Position numbers and translations under genes: made by a program. From positions 1 through 64,000 of the forward strand of contig CAWBNC010000028.1 of the NCBI GenBank assembly GCA_963789785.1: a stretch of DNA of 64,000 nt. Reading direction: 5' to 3'. This document shows, one piece after another, positions 28,071 through 38,067 of this stretch; the first letter of the stretch is position 1, and every line of letters starts with the position of its first letter. The notes under the pieces were generated by a model. The model had not been told where the DNA came from, did not search any database, and saw only the letters and a program-made list of their open reading frames with translations. The DNA is from JAEULH01 sp963789785 (GTDB taxonomy: Bacteria > Pseudomonadota > Alphaproteobacteria > Rhodospirillales > Defluviicoccaceae).

Positions 28071-28610
28071 TCATCGTCTCCGCGATATTTCCGCGCCGAT
28101 CAGCGCGATCACCTCGGGCAGGCGGGCGGCGACCGCGGGCGAGAGTTCGAGACCGAGATCGAGGCAGACGGGCTCGACACCGATGACGGTGACGCTCTCG
28201 GGGGCCGAGTCCATCAGCCGGAGGACGGCGAGCACGTCGCTCAGGCCGAGCTGGTGGGGCGAAATGCGCGAGGAAAAGAACGCCGGCACGTCGTCTCCGG
28301 CAAGGCGCACCACCGCTGCCGGCGGCCGCCCGGTCTTGACCGCGTCGACGACGATGAGATGCGCGCGCCCCGCGATCTGGTCGAGCAGGTCCATGCCCGA
28401 GGTGCCGCCGTCGAGGACCTCCACGTCCGGCGGCAACTGAACCTGCTCGACCAGCGCCTCGACGGCGCGCACTCCTACCCCCTCATCGGAAAGAAGAATG
28501 TTGCCGAGGCCGAGGATCAGCGTTCCCGGCCGGTCCGCCGCCGCGTGCCCCCGCGACGACGAACCGGCTGCTCCGGCCTCCTCCCCTACCAAGCCCGTAT
28601 CTCTCGGCAT
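28071..28610 (-). CDS. hybD: Hydrogenase maturation endopeptidase, HybD/HyaD type
   Basis: Nickel-dependent protease that trims the C-terminal tail of the hydrogenase large subunit after metal insertion. About 179 residues. N-terminal motif LILGLGNILLSDEGVGVRAVE contains the conserved Asn/Glu; the Ni-binding Asp and His lie in DGGTSGMDLLD and SPHQLGLSDVLA. The first ~28 residues are an extra Gly/Ser/Ala-rich leader. ATG 28610 overlaps the hybC TAA by one base. Last gene of the hyb operon. Confidence 0.92.
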   Translation of the reverse strand: MPRDTGLVGEEAGAAGSSSRGHAAADRPGTLILGLGNILLSDEGVGVRAVEALVEQVQLPPDVEVLDGGTSGMDLLDQIAGRAHLIVVDAVKTGRPPAAVVRLAGDDVPAFFSSRISPHQLGLSDVLAVLRLMDSAPESVTVIGVEPVCLDLGLELSPAVAARLPEVIALIGAEISRRR

Positions 28611-30308
28611 TACAGCGCCTTGACCTGGACGATCTGGCGGCGCTCGGTGTCCAGCATGTGGACGGCGCAGGCCAGGCACGGGTCGAACGAATGGACGGTG
28701 CGGATCACCTCCAGCGGCTTCTCCGGATCGGCAACCGGATTGCCGACAAGCGACGCCTCGTAGGGGCCGAGCGCGTCGGAGTCGTCGCGCGGGCCGGCAT
28801 TCCAGGTGCTCGGCACCACGGCCTGGTAATTGGCGATCTTGCCGTTCTTGATCACCGCCCAGTGCGACAGCACGCCACGCGGCGCCTCGTGGTAGCCGAA
28901 GCCGCGGATTTCGCCCTTGGGGAACATCGGCCGGTTGAAGGTGTCGAAGTCGCCCTTGCCGATGTTCGCCATCAAAAGCTCCCACTGCTGCGCCAGCGTC
29001 TCGTGGAGGACGGCGCAGCGCACGGCGCGGGCGGCGTGGCGGCCAATGGTCGAGTGCAGGGCGCTCAGCGGAATGTCGCTGCCGGCAACCTTCGAGGCGA
29101 TCGCGACCAGCCGTCCAAGGTGGCGCTTGGTCGGCTCGTGGCCGGCGACGTACATCGCGAGCACGTTGGCGAGCGGGCCGACCTGGGCGCGCTGGTCATT
29201 GAAGGTCGGGGCCTTGACCCAGGAGTACTTCCCATCGTCCTGGAAGTCGGTGTACTGCGGGTTGGTCTCGCCGTCGTAGGGGTGGAGCGGCTTGCCGTCA
29301 CCGCTGTACCAGGCGTGCTTGACGCTTTCCTTGACCCCCTGTTCGAAGTAGCCGTCGCCATAGCCGCTGATCTCGCGAAAGGCTGTGATGTCGCCGCCAG
29401 GGATGTAGCCGCCGGGGAGCGCGAACTCGGTGCTCTTGGTGTCCAGCGGCATGTCGGGGACGGAGAGATAGTTGGTCACGCCGGCGCCGTATCCGGTCCA
29501 ATCGGCGTAGAGGGCGCCGATGGCGGCGACGTCGACCAGGTACACCTGATTAACGAAGGCGCCGACCTCGTCGATCAGCGCCTTGACCTTGTACAGCCGC
29601 TCCAGGGTCAGGGTCGACTGGCTGTCCGGATTGATCGCATTGGCGACGCCGCCGACCGCGAGGTTCTGGATATGCGGCGTCTTCGAGCCGAGGATGCCGA
29701 CGATCTGGTTGGCCTTCCGCTGATAGTCGAGCGCCTGCATGTAGTGGACGACGGCGAGCAGATTGACCTCCGGCGGCAGCTTCATCGCCGGGTGGCCCCA
29801 GTAGCCGCTGCCGAAGACGCCGAGCTGGCCGCTCTCGACGAAGCCCTTGAGCCGGGCCTGAGTGCGGGTGAAGTCTTCGACGCTGTTGCCTGGCCAGTCC
29901 GACAGGCTCTGCGCCAGCACTCGCGGCGGCCTTCGGATCGGCCTGGAGCGCCGAGACGAGGTCGACCCAGTCGAGGGCCGAGAGCTGGTAGAAGTGGACG
30001 ATGTGGTCGTGAATGCCGTGCCCGCCAATGATCAGGTTGCGGATGTACTGGGCGTTGCGAGGGATCTCCAAGCCCAGCGCGTTCTCGATCGCGCGCACCG
30101 AGACGACGGCATGGACGGTGGTGCAGACCCCGCAGATCCGCTGCGCGAAGATCCAGGCGTCGCGCGGATCGCGCCCCTGCAGGATGGTCTCAATGCCGCG
30201 CCACATCTGCCCCGAGGACCAGGAATTGGTGACCTTGCCGCCGTCGACCTCGCAGTCGATCCGCAGGTGCCCCTCGATGCGGGTGATCGGATCGACGGTA
30301 ATGCGCAT
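28610..30308 (-). CDS. hybC: [NiFe] hydrogenase large subunit, HybC type (one frameshift)
   Basis: Carries the NiFe(CN)2CO active site of a periplasm-facing, membrane-bound uptake hydrogenase. N-terminus MRITVDPITRIEGHLRID. The first Ni-ligand pair is in RICGVC, the second in DPCLACAVH near the C-terminus; the tail HMLDTERRQIVQVKAL beyond the His is the peptide removed by HybD. One frame switch lies near 29923: dropping one base in GCCGCCGCGAG restores DPKAARVLAQSL. About 565 residues after correction. A good Shine-Dalgarno (GGGAG) precedes ATG 30308. E. coli Hyd-2 and group 1c enzymes have this gene order. Confidence 0.93.
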
Positions 30309-30342
30309 TATCTCTCTCCCAGTGCGTTGTACCGGCCCCGGC

Positions 30343-31495
30343 TCACGACGCGGCGCCGCGATGCGCGACGTGCAGGACCGGAAGCAGCTTCACCACCATC
30401 AGGTAGAGCATGATTTCCAGCGCGAAGATGCCGAGGGTGACCAGAATCTCGCCCAGCGACGGGAAATAGCTCCAGCCGTCGCCGGGATCGTAACCGATGA
30501 GGTAGGCGTTGAGGCGGTAGAGCGCGCCGTTGAAGAGCATCGCCGCGGCGCCGAGGAAGATGAGCCGCGGGCTGGTGCGGTTGGCCTTCGGCATCAGCAG
30601 CAGGACGGCGGCCGCGCCAAGGAAAAACTCGATCCAGAACGACACCGCCTTGGCGTCCCCGGCGAACGCGAGAGGCAACGCGCCGAGGCGGATAACGTCG
30701 GCGTAGCGGACGATCATGAAGCCCAGCATCACCCACGCCATGATCCCGGTAAGCTTGCTCAGGATCGGCGTGTCGAACGGACGTTGCAGGCTGACCGAAG
30801 CCAGCACGGATTCGAACGCGACCACCGAAAAGCCCATGGTGAAGGCGGTGAGCAGGAAGAAGAGCGTCAGCATGTGCGACTGCCACAGCGGCGACAGCTT
30901 GATAGCCGAGGAGCACGACGACGGTGCCCATCGACGACTGATGCATCATCGGCAGAAGGACGCCGAGCCCGGTGAAGACGAACAGGATCTTGTGCAGCCG
31001 CCGGCGCGCCTCGTTCATGCCGAACCGTTCGAAAACCGCCGGCGCGAACTCGATCGCGAGCACGATGATGTAGACGAAGATGCACAGCGCGGTTTCGAGC
31101 AGGACCGAGTTGGAGTTCCACAGCCAGGGAAAGAAGATGTTGTGGCCCTGCCAGTACCGGCCGAGATCGATCAGCACGGCAAACGCGCCGAGGGTGTAGC
31201 CGAACAGGCTGGTCATCAGTCCGGCTCGGGCAAGCGGATGGTAATCGCCCTTGTTGAGGACATAGACCAGCAGCGCCATGACCAGGCCGCCGCAGCCCAG
31301 CGCGGTGCCGATGATCAGGTCGATCGTGATCCAGATCCCCCAGGGGTAGCCGTCACTGAGGTGGGTCACCGCGCCCAGGCCGAAGGCAAAGCGCTGGGTC
31401 AGGATGATGACGGCGACGAACAGGATGACGAGCAGGACGATAAATGGCGCGGTGACGATCCGGCCGCCGAGCGGCCGATGCTCGTGGCTAGCCAT
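30343..31495 (-). CDS. hybB: Hydrogenase integral membrane subunit HybB, NrfD family (one frameshift)
   Basis: NrfD/PsrC-like multispanning quinone-interacting subunit, about 383 residues with roughly ten hydrophobic segments, for example FIVLLVILFVAVIILTQ, ILVTLGIFALEIMLYLMVV and FSVVAFESVL. It links electrons from HybA to the quinone pool. One extra base near 30898 breaks the frame; correcting it gives LLGYQLSPLWQSHMLTLFFL, the conserved core. Start ATG 31495 (MASHEHRP) follows a GGGAGG ribosome-binding site and overlaps the hybA 3' end by 8 bases. Confidence 0.92.
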
Positions 31496-32632
31496 CGCGA
31501 CCTCCCGTCTCGCCATCCTTGGTGGCCCTTCCGGTCTTTTCCCGGTCCGCTTCGGCCGCGGCCTTGGCTTGGGCCGCCTCGGCTTCGGCTTCGGCTGCCT
31601 TGAACTCCTCCGGCGGATGATGCTTGTCGAAGTTGCGCCGGGCGATCAGGATCAGGCCGGTGAGCGCCGCCGCCGGCGCGATCATGCCCTGGTAGATGAA
31701 GTGCTGGACGCCTTCGGTCTCGGACGCGTAGGCGTGATCGGGAACGTTGCCGTAGGGCAGGCCGAGCTTGTCGAAGGACACCGCCGAGAGGTACAGCGCC
31801 TGGGTTCCGCCCAGCACCGCCTCTCCGTAGATCTCCTTGCGATAGGGCGCCTCGACGATCTTTTCGTGCGGCGGCGTCGACGGGCCGATCTTGCCGCTGA
31901 GGTCGCCGCGCGGATAGACGTAGGTGTCGCCAGGCGCAAGCTCGATCCGCCGCTTCGCCTCTTCATGCAGATCCTCGACCCGGCCGAACAGCGTGGCCCC
32001 AGTCGGGCAGGCCTCGACACAGCCCGGCAGCTTGCCTTCGGCCAGTCGGTGGCGGCAGAGCTCGCACTTGTGGATCCGTCCGAAGGGGGAATCCAGGTCG
32101 AACTTGGGCACCTGGAACGGGCAGGCGAAGACGCAGTAACGACAGCCGATGCAGCGCGAAGGATCGTTGCGGACGATGCCGGTCACCGGATCCTTGATCA
32201 TCGCCGAGACAGGACAGCACGAGACGCACGATGGGTCGACGCAGTGCAGGCACTGGCGCTTGATGAAGGCGAAACCGTTGTCCTCGCGGTCCTTCTTCTC
32301 CATGTCGCCGTTACGATAGACTCGGATGACGTTTAGGGTCTTTGCCGAGAGGCCCTTGGGCGTGTCCCATGTGCCTTCGTTCCAGACCCGCTGATCGGGG
32401 GAGATGTCCGGCGGCATGTCGTTGGCGGCCTTGCAGCCGGCGACGCAGGCCTTGCAGCCGACGCACAGGGTCGAGTCGTAGAGCAGGCCGACGGCGTGGG
32501 GCAGCCGCGGCTTTGGTGCCCGGTCGAGGCCGTCGGCGCGGGCGGGGCCGGCGCCATTGTCTCGCCGAGGCCGGCGGCGGCCGCGCCGCCTGCCGCCATG
32601 CCGGTCAGGAAGCTGCGTCGGTTGAGGCGCAT
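31488..32632 (-). CDS. hybA: Hydrogenase Fe-S electron-transfer subunit HybA (one frameshift)
   Basis: Ferredoxin-like protein with four [4Fe-4S]-type cysteine clusters: CVGCKACVAGCKAAN, CLHCVDPSCVSCCP, CIGCRYCVFACPF and CELCRHRLAEGKLPGCVEACP. The N-terminus MRLNRRSFLTGMAAGG is a Tat signal, so it is exported folded. A hydrophobic helix near the C-terminus (GMIAPAAALTGLILIARR) anchors it, followed by a Glu/Ala-rich tail. The Tat leader and the body are in different frames, the switch being near 32555. A GAGGAGG ribosome-binding site precedes ATG 32632. It wires HybO to HybB. Confidence 0.9.
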
Positions 32633-32650
32633 GACGGGAACCTCCTCGAA

Positions 32651-33840
32651 CTAGCGCGAGGGCGGTTGCTGGTCGTCCGATGACGGCGCCGGTTTGGTCG
32701 CGGGCTCCGCCGCCTTGCCGAGACGGCTGGCAAGCACCGCGCCGCCGCCGACAGACCGCGCCGACCACGCCGGCGACGGCCGCCGCCGCACCCGGGGTGA
32801 TCCCCTCGCCGCGCGGCTCGCCGACGCTGGGGAAGGCGGTCGGCGGGGTCAGCGTCAGGACGGTGGCGAGAGAATGGATCGGCTTGGTGAAGCCGACGCC
32901 CTGTTCGGTGCAGCCGAAGCAGGGCGCGCCGCAGCCGACCGGCCAGGCGCCCTCGCCGGTGTCGTAGAAGCCGATCGCCGGGCAGTTGGCGTAGGTCTCG
33001 GGCCCCTTGCAGCCGAGCTTGTACAGACACCAGCCCTGGCGATGGCCCGGATCGCCGAATTCAAGCGCGAAGCGGCCGGCAGTCGAAGTGCGCCCGGCGC
33101 TCGCAATTCTCGTGGATCAGGCGGCCGTAGGCGAACTTCGGCCGGTTCTTCGTCATCGAGATCGGGCGCCTTGGCGAAGGTCAGCAGGTAAAGGACGGTC
33201 GAAAGCAGGTTGTAGGCGTTGGGCGGGCAGCCGGGCATGTTGATGATGGTCTTGTCCGGCAGCACCTCGTGCGCCGCCTTGGCCATGGTCGGGTTCGGCG
33301 CGCTCGACGGGATGCCGCCCCACGACGCGCACGATCCCATGGCGATGATCGCGCCGGCGCCGGCGGCGGCCTTCTGCACCGAGTTCGAGGAACGTCTCGC
33401 CAGCGACCTTGCAGTAGATCCCGCCGTCCTTCGTCGGGACGGCGCCGTCGACGACCAGGACATAGCTGCCCCAGTGGCGCTTCATCGACTGGTCCTTGTA
33501 GTTCTCCGCCTGTGCGCCGGCGCCCGCGGCCAGGGTCTCGTGGTAGTCGAGCGAGATCATGTCGAGGATCAGGGTGTCGATCGTCGGATGATTGGCCCGC
33601 AGCAGGCTTTCGGTGCAGCCCGTGCAGGCCTGACCCGACAGCCAGATCACCGGCGGCCGTGACGGGTCCGTCGCCGCATTGGCGATGCGCACGCCCAGGG
33701 CGGGAGACAGGCCGAGGGTCGCGGCGACTCCCGGTGCAGAACTTGAGGAAGTCCCGGCGGCACAGGCCGCCGAGAGCACCGGCATATCCATCAAGATCGC
33801 CGAAGTCACGTGAAGCGGGCCGGTGATCGTCACCGAGCAT
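32651..33840 (-). CDS. hybO: [NiFe] hydrogenase small subunit, HybO type (about five frameshifts)
   Basis: Fe-S small subunit. A Tat leader is read as CRRDFLKFCTG, then GVAATLGLSP; the proximal-cluster motif CTGCTESLLR; further Cys in MGSCASWGG and NMPGCPPN; and the distal clusters in ENCERRAHFD, CLYKLGCKGPETY, CPAIG and CGAPCFGCTEQG. A C-terminal hydrophobic anchor is followed by Pro/Ser residues and TAG at 32651-32653. Every junction is repaired by deleting one base (near 33735, 33385, 33152, 33085 and 32755). A GGGAGG site 6 bases before ATG 33840 fixes the start. Confidence 0.88.
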
Positions 33841-34232
33841 CGCAATCCTCCCATGCCGCAGCGCGTTGCTGCTTATGATTATTAATTTTTACCTTTATTA
33901 CAGGTGCTTCAGCACCTTGAGCCTGGACATGTAATGCAAGAAACGCAGATTAGCTAGACGAAATTGTGTATTGACATGTTCGCGCTGCGTTATTGACTTT
34001 TATTATCAGGTAATCGCATGAGCGCAGTCTGCTCGTGCGGGAGCATGGCGACACCTTGTTCAGCGCTGGTGCGGATGCGCCGCGCTTGCGGCGACGGCCG
34101 GACTGCCAACCGCCGGCGGCGGTCCGGTCCTTCAAGCAAGACTGCGCGGCAACAAATGCTGGTATTTTACGTGCGAGCGTCTAATTTCGTTGCGCTTCGT
34201 CGGGAAGTGAAAACCGCCGGCAGGAGAGCGGT
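33841..34232. promoter_or_regulatory. AT-rich divergent control region between hybO and gltS
   Basis: About 390 bases, markedly AT-rich over 33875-34015 compared with the surrounding GC-rich genes. It separates the divergent hyb operon and gltS, so promoters for both should lie here. TTGACA-like boxes occur near 33973 and TTGACT near 33995 on the plus strand, but no convincing -10 partner at standard spacing was found. No clear -24/-12 sigma-54 site was seen. Confidence 0.5.
33902..33917. promoter_or_regulatory. Palindromic operator-like site upstream of the hyb operon
   Basis: AGGTGCT-tc-AGCACCT, a perfect 7-bp inverted repeat 62 bases upstream of the hybO start. In an AT-rich promoter region this is a candidate operator for a dimeric regulator; a terminator is less likely since no T-tract follows. 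The regulator is unknown. Confidence 0.5.
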
Positions 34233-35442
34233 ATGCAAATCGACGTCAACGCGCCACTCACGCTCGTCATCGCCATCCTCGTCCTGCTCATCGGCCGGCT
34301 CCTCGTCTCCAACATCCGCTTTCTGCGCACCTACAGCATTCCCGAGCCGGTGATCGGCGGCCTGATCGTCGCCGGCCTTCTGACCGCCGCGCGGGCTTTT
34401 GCTCGATACCCGCGTCTCGTTCGACATGGCGCTGCAGACACCGTTCCAGCTGGCGTTCTTTTCCACCATCGGGCTGAGCGCGGACGTGCGTATGCTGGCG
34501 GTCGGCGGACGCAAGCTGGTCATCTTCGCAATCCTCGTGTCGGTCTTTCTCGTCGTCCAGAACGCGGTGGGCCTCGCCGGCGCACTTGGCTTCGACCTGA
34601 GCCCGACAATGGGATTGCTCGCCGGTTCGACGACGCTGTCCGGCGGGCATGGCACCGGCGTCGCCTACGGCAAGCTCTTCGGCGAGGTCAACAACCTGCA
34701 AGGCGCCATGGAAGTGGCGATGGCCTCGGCCACGTTCGGGCTGGTGGCGGGCGGCATCCTCGCCGGGCCGGTCGCCCACGTGCTGATCTCGCGCTACAAG
34801 TTGCGCGGCGATCCCGACGCGGAGGACATGGCGATACCCGGTGAGATCGCGCCGGAGGAACGCCGCCCGCTCAGTCCGGAGTCGTTTATCGAGACGGTCC
34901 TGCTGATCATGGTTTGCGTCGGCGTCGGCGGTCTGCTCTCGGCCCTTGTGAAGATTCCTGGAATTACCCTGCCGGCGTTCGTCTGGTGTCTCTTCGTCGG
35001 CATCGTCATTCGCAACGTCTTCAGTTTTACGCACCTTTACAAAGTCGACGCGAACACCCTGGAACTGCTGGGCACAGTGAGCCTTTCGCTGTTCCTGGCG
35101 ATGGCCCTGATGGCCCTGCGGCTGTGGGAGCTGGTTGGGCTGGCCGGGCCGATGTTGGGCATCCTCACCCTGCAACTTGTCGCGATCGTCCTCTACGCCA
35201 CCTTCGTCACGTTCGTCGTGATGGGTCGCAACTATGACGCTGCCGTGCTCGCCGCCGGACATATAGGCTTCGGCCTTGGCGCCACCTCGACCGCCATCGC
35301 CAGTATGCAGGCGATCACCAGTCGCTATGGCCACTCGCCGCTCGCCTTTCTGCTGGTGCCGGTGACCGGCGCCTTTCTGATCGACATCGCCAACGCACTC
35401 CTTCTTCAGGGCTTCCTCTCGCTCCCCTGGTTCGGCTTCTGA
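34233..35442 (+). CDS. gltS: Sodium/glutamate symporter GltS (one frameshift)
   Basis: ESS-family secondary carrier importing glutamate with Na+. About 402 residues with some ten to twelve hydrophobic helices. The start MQIDVNAPLTLVIAILVLLIG follows a CAGGAG ribosome-binding site. The two family re-entrant motifs are visible: STTLSGGHGTGVAYG and AAGHIGFGLGATSTAIA. One extra T in a TTTT run near 34397 breaks the frame between AAR and LLDTRVSF. It is 9 bases upstream of the TAXI-type lipoprotein gene, with a ribosome-binding site overlapping the gltS stop. Confidence 0.92.
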
Positions 35443-35451
35443 GGAACGATC

Positions 35452-36962
35452 ATGTCGACCCAACGCGCGCATCCCAGCCTCGGCGCGATTCTCCTCCTGG
35501 TCCTTTCGTTGCGTGCTGCTCACCGCCTGCGAGGGCGGTCCCGGCGAGACGAAGGTGAAGGAGGATTTTCAGAACATCCTGGCACAGGCCTTCCCCGAGG
35601 GCGCCGTGCGCCTGGACAGCTTCCGCCGGCCGGCGGCGGCCCGCTTGCCGGACAGCGAGCGCGGCGAGCGCCGGATCGTCTACTATAACGCAACGCTGAT
35701 GCTGGACCGGGACGTCGATCTTTCGTCCTGGCAAGGGCCTGAACCTCGGCGCAGTGGCCGGCCTCTTCGGCGCGACGGAAAAGGGCATTGCAGGGCTGAA
35801 GCAAGGGGGCAACAAGAAGGGCGACGTGATCTTTGTTCACGGCACGATAACCTACGTCGACGAGAACGGCGAGTGGCGGCCGGTGCGGACGGTGCAAGCT
35901 CCGGCGGCCGCGCCGCCCCCGGAAAACAACACCGGTCCGCCGGCGGAGGCGCTGCGGATCGTCGAGAGCATTCGCGGCCTGTTCGAGCAGGACCGGGACC
36001 GCTCCGGAACGGCGAAAGATTATCACCGATGAGCTGGAGAAGGCCTACTTCCAGATCCGCCTGCGCCTCGACCGCAGCCGACGGGATCCTTCCTGGTCCT
36101 GGGCGGACCCGAGGCCGGAGAGTATTACCAGGTGGCGGGCCTGATCGCCTCGGCGCTGAAGCAGGCCGAATTTGCCGAGCCGGGCCGTCGCGACCGATGG
36201 CAGCGTCGAAAACCTCGACCTGATCGACACCGGGCGGGGTGACGTGGCGCTGGCGGAAAACAACCTCGCCGCGCGGGCCTTCGCGGGTCGCCCGCCGTTT
36301 ACCGCCGACGCCGCGGTGCCGGATCTGCGGGCGCTGGCCGGCCTGTTCCCGGAGCAGGTGCATGTGATCCTGCGTCCAGGCGCGAGCGTTTCGAACCTTG
36401 CGGATCTCAGAGGAAAGCGCGTCGACATCGGTCAACCCAGCTCGGGCACGCGTGTCGATGCCGAAGCGCTGCTGGCGGCGGCCGGCCTGACGCGCGCCGA
36501 TCTTGCCGCTGGCGAGCGAGCGCGGTCTGGCCGAGGGGCTCGACGCGCTGAAGCGGAACGAACTGGATGCGGTCATCGCGACGATCAGCGCGCCGGCGCA
36601 CAGCGTTCAGGACGTTTGCCGCGAGCAACGGGATTTCGTTGTTGTCCCTGAGCGAGGCGGAGCAGGCCGGCATGGCCGGCGCCGACTCCGGCTATGTCGC
36701 GGTCACCATGCCCGCCGGCACCTACGCCGGGCAGGAGCAGCCGGTGCGCACCGTGGCCGCCGTCGCCTTGCTGGTGGCATCCGCCTCGCTTCCCGACGCC
36801 AAGGCGGAAGCCGTGCTGCGGCAGGTTTTCGGCGGCATCGACTTCTTCGCCGAAGGCAGCGCCGCCGGCTCGCAGATCAGTCGGGCGAGCGCGAAGACCG
36901 GCGTCGACATTCCGTGGCACCCGGCGGCCGAACGCTTCTTCGCCGGCTCCAAATCGCCGTAA
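35452..36962 (+). CDS. TAXI-family solute-binding lipoprotein with an extra N-terminal domain (about seven frameshifts)
   Basis: Probable extracytoplasmic receptor, about 500 residues after frame repair. A lipoprotein signal ends LLTACEGG. Residues ~25-205 form an unrecognised domain (VKEDFQNILAQAFPEGAV, LGAVAGLFGATEKGIAGLKQ, GDVIFVHGTITYVDENGEW). From ~210 the TAXI fold begins: SFLVLGGPEAGEYYQVAG, ATDGSVENLDLIDTGRGDVALAENN, VHVILRPGASVSNLADLRGKRVDIG, and a C-terminal block ending FFAGSKSP. TAXI proteins usually serve TRAP transporters; here the only partner is gltS. Known TAXI proteins bind glutamate/glutamine-like ligands, which fits. Most frame switches are single gains. Confidence 0.8.
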
Positions 36963-37330
36963 CCTATGCAGTTGGCCGGCGCCGGAAGCCGATGTACCCC
37001 AGGCCCTGCAAATGCTCCCTGCAGGGATCTACCGCCATGACCGAAACGGACGCCGCGAAACCGACTCGTGAACATGGCGTACCCTTGGTTCCGGCCATTG
37101 GCCACCGCCATCGAAATGGAAGGGGATGGCTTGCGGCTGTTCCAGGACAATCTGAACTGGATTGCGCGGCCCGACGGGCCGCGGTGACAACGACGACCGG
37201 GACGAGAGAGGCTTTCGCGAAGGGCGGTCTTCGTGAAACGGCTCGAGGCCCGACATCCGCCGTTCGATGCGCCGGCGGCCGCTGGCCGACGATGACGAAG
37301 TCGATCCGGCATGGATGAAAGGAGAAGACA
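36963..37330. other. Gap with a possible small frameshifted gene
   Basis: An ATG at 37037 reads MTETDAAKPTREHG. One base shift later a frame gives AYPWFRPLATAIEMEGDG and LRLFQDNLNWIARPDGPR, then stops; a third frame near 37267 reads RRPLADDDEVDPAWMKGED. Together they could be one small protein of ~90 residues damaged by indels, or chance. Too weak to call as a gene. Confidence 0.3.
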
Positions 37331-37918
37331 TTGGCAACTGGGGAAAAGCCGGATGCCGAAGTTATAGGCGCAAGCATCGGTCAAGCCATTGCGGCGCATT
37401 GGAAGCTTGCTCTGATCCAGGGCGCGATCCTTGCGATCCTCGGCCTGCTCGCCGTGGCGATGCCGTTCTTCAGCACGCTGGCGGTGGAAGTTCTGATCGG
37501 CTGGCTGTTCCTCTTCGGCGGCGTGCTGCGCGCGGTCAGCCTCGTGCGCGCAAAGCACATTCCGGGTTACTGGTGGTCGTTGGTTGCCGCCATTGTAGCC
37601 GCCGTGCTTGGGCTGGTGCTCATCGCCGCGCCTCTGCGAGGCATTCTGACGTTGACGATGGTGTTGATGGCGCTGTTCCTGGTCGAGGGCGTTTCCGCCA
37701 TCTTCGCCGCGCTCGACTTCCGCCGCCACTCATCGCATTGGGGCTGGCTGTTGATCAGCGGCGTGATCGATTTGGTGCTGGTGTTCCTGATTTGGCGGGG
37801 TTGGCCGACGACCGCGCACTGGGCTATCGGACTGCTTACAGGAATCAACCTGTTCTTCATGGGGCTTTCCCTCGTCATGCTGGCGCTTGCCGCGCGGCGA
37901 TCCGGTGAACGCCTCTGA
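37331..37918 (+). CDS. HdeD-family membrane protein (DUF308)
   Basis: About 195 residues with six hydrophobic helices in repeated pairs, for example LALIQGAILAILGLLAVAMPF, LIGWLFLFGGVLRAVSL and WGWLLISGVIDLVLVFLIW. HdeD proteins are linked with acid resistance in E. coli. Initiation is probably at TTG 37331, because GGAGAA lies seven bases upstream and the nearby ATG is in another frame. It precedes the proton-pumping ATPase gene, which fits a pH-related role. Confidence 0.85.
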   Translation: MATGEKPDAEVIGASIGQAIAAHWKLALIQGAILAILGLLAVAMPFFSTLAVEVLIGWLFLFGGVLRAVSLVRAKHIPGYWWSLVAAIVAAVLGLVLIAAPLRGILTLTMVLMALFLVEGVSAIFAALDFRRHSSHWGWLLISGVIDLVLVFLIWRGWPTTAHWAIGLLTGINLFFMGLSLVMLALAARRSGERL

Positions 37919-37997
37919 CCGGGTCACGGCGCGGCGAAAGGCTTCGCGAAACGCGTGTCCGTGACCCCTCGATAACCGGACAGAAACGAGTTTGATC

Positions 37998-38054
37998 CGG
38001 TTATCTCCGCACAGGCCGGTTATCTCCGCACAGGCCGGTTATCTCCGCACAGGA
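37998..38054 (+). repeat. 19-bp tandem triplicate in the leader of the proton ATPase gene
   Basis: Three head-to-tail copies of CGGTTATCTCCGCACAGGC (37998-38016, 38017-38035, 38036-38054, the last ending in A). The final copy runs into the ribosome-binding site AGGAAGGAG, 13-14 bases before ATG 38068. It may be a repeated binding site or a slippage product that tunes expression. Confidence 0.9.
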
Positions 38055-38067
38055 AGGAGCGAATTCG

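Noticed and set aside
34288..35523. A 411-residue minus-strand frame
   Set aside because: Antisense of gltS; the composition is Gln/Arg/Glu-rich without hydrophobic or domain features.
35452..36962. TAXI gene as a true pseudogene
   Set aside because: All conserved blocks persist in order across seven frame steps with no internal stop beyond those caused by single indels; the same error pattern affects essential neighbours.
37998..38054. Short CRISPR array
   Set aside because: The three units are directly tandem with no spacers and no cas genes nearby.
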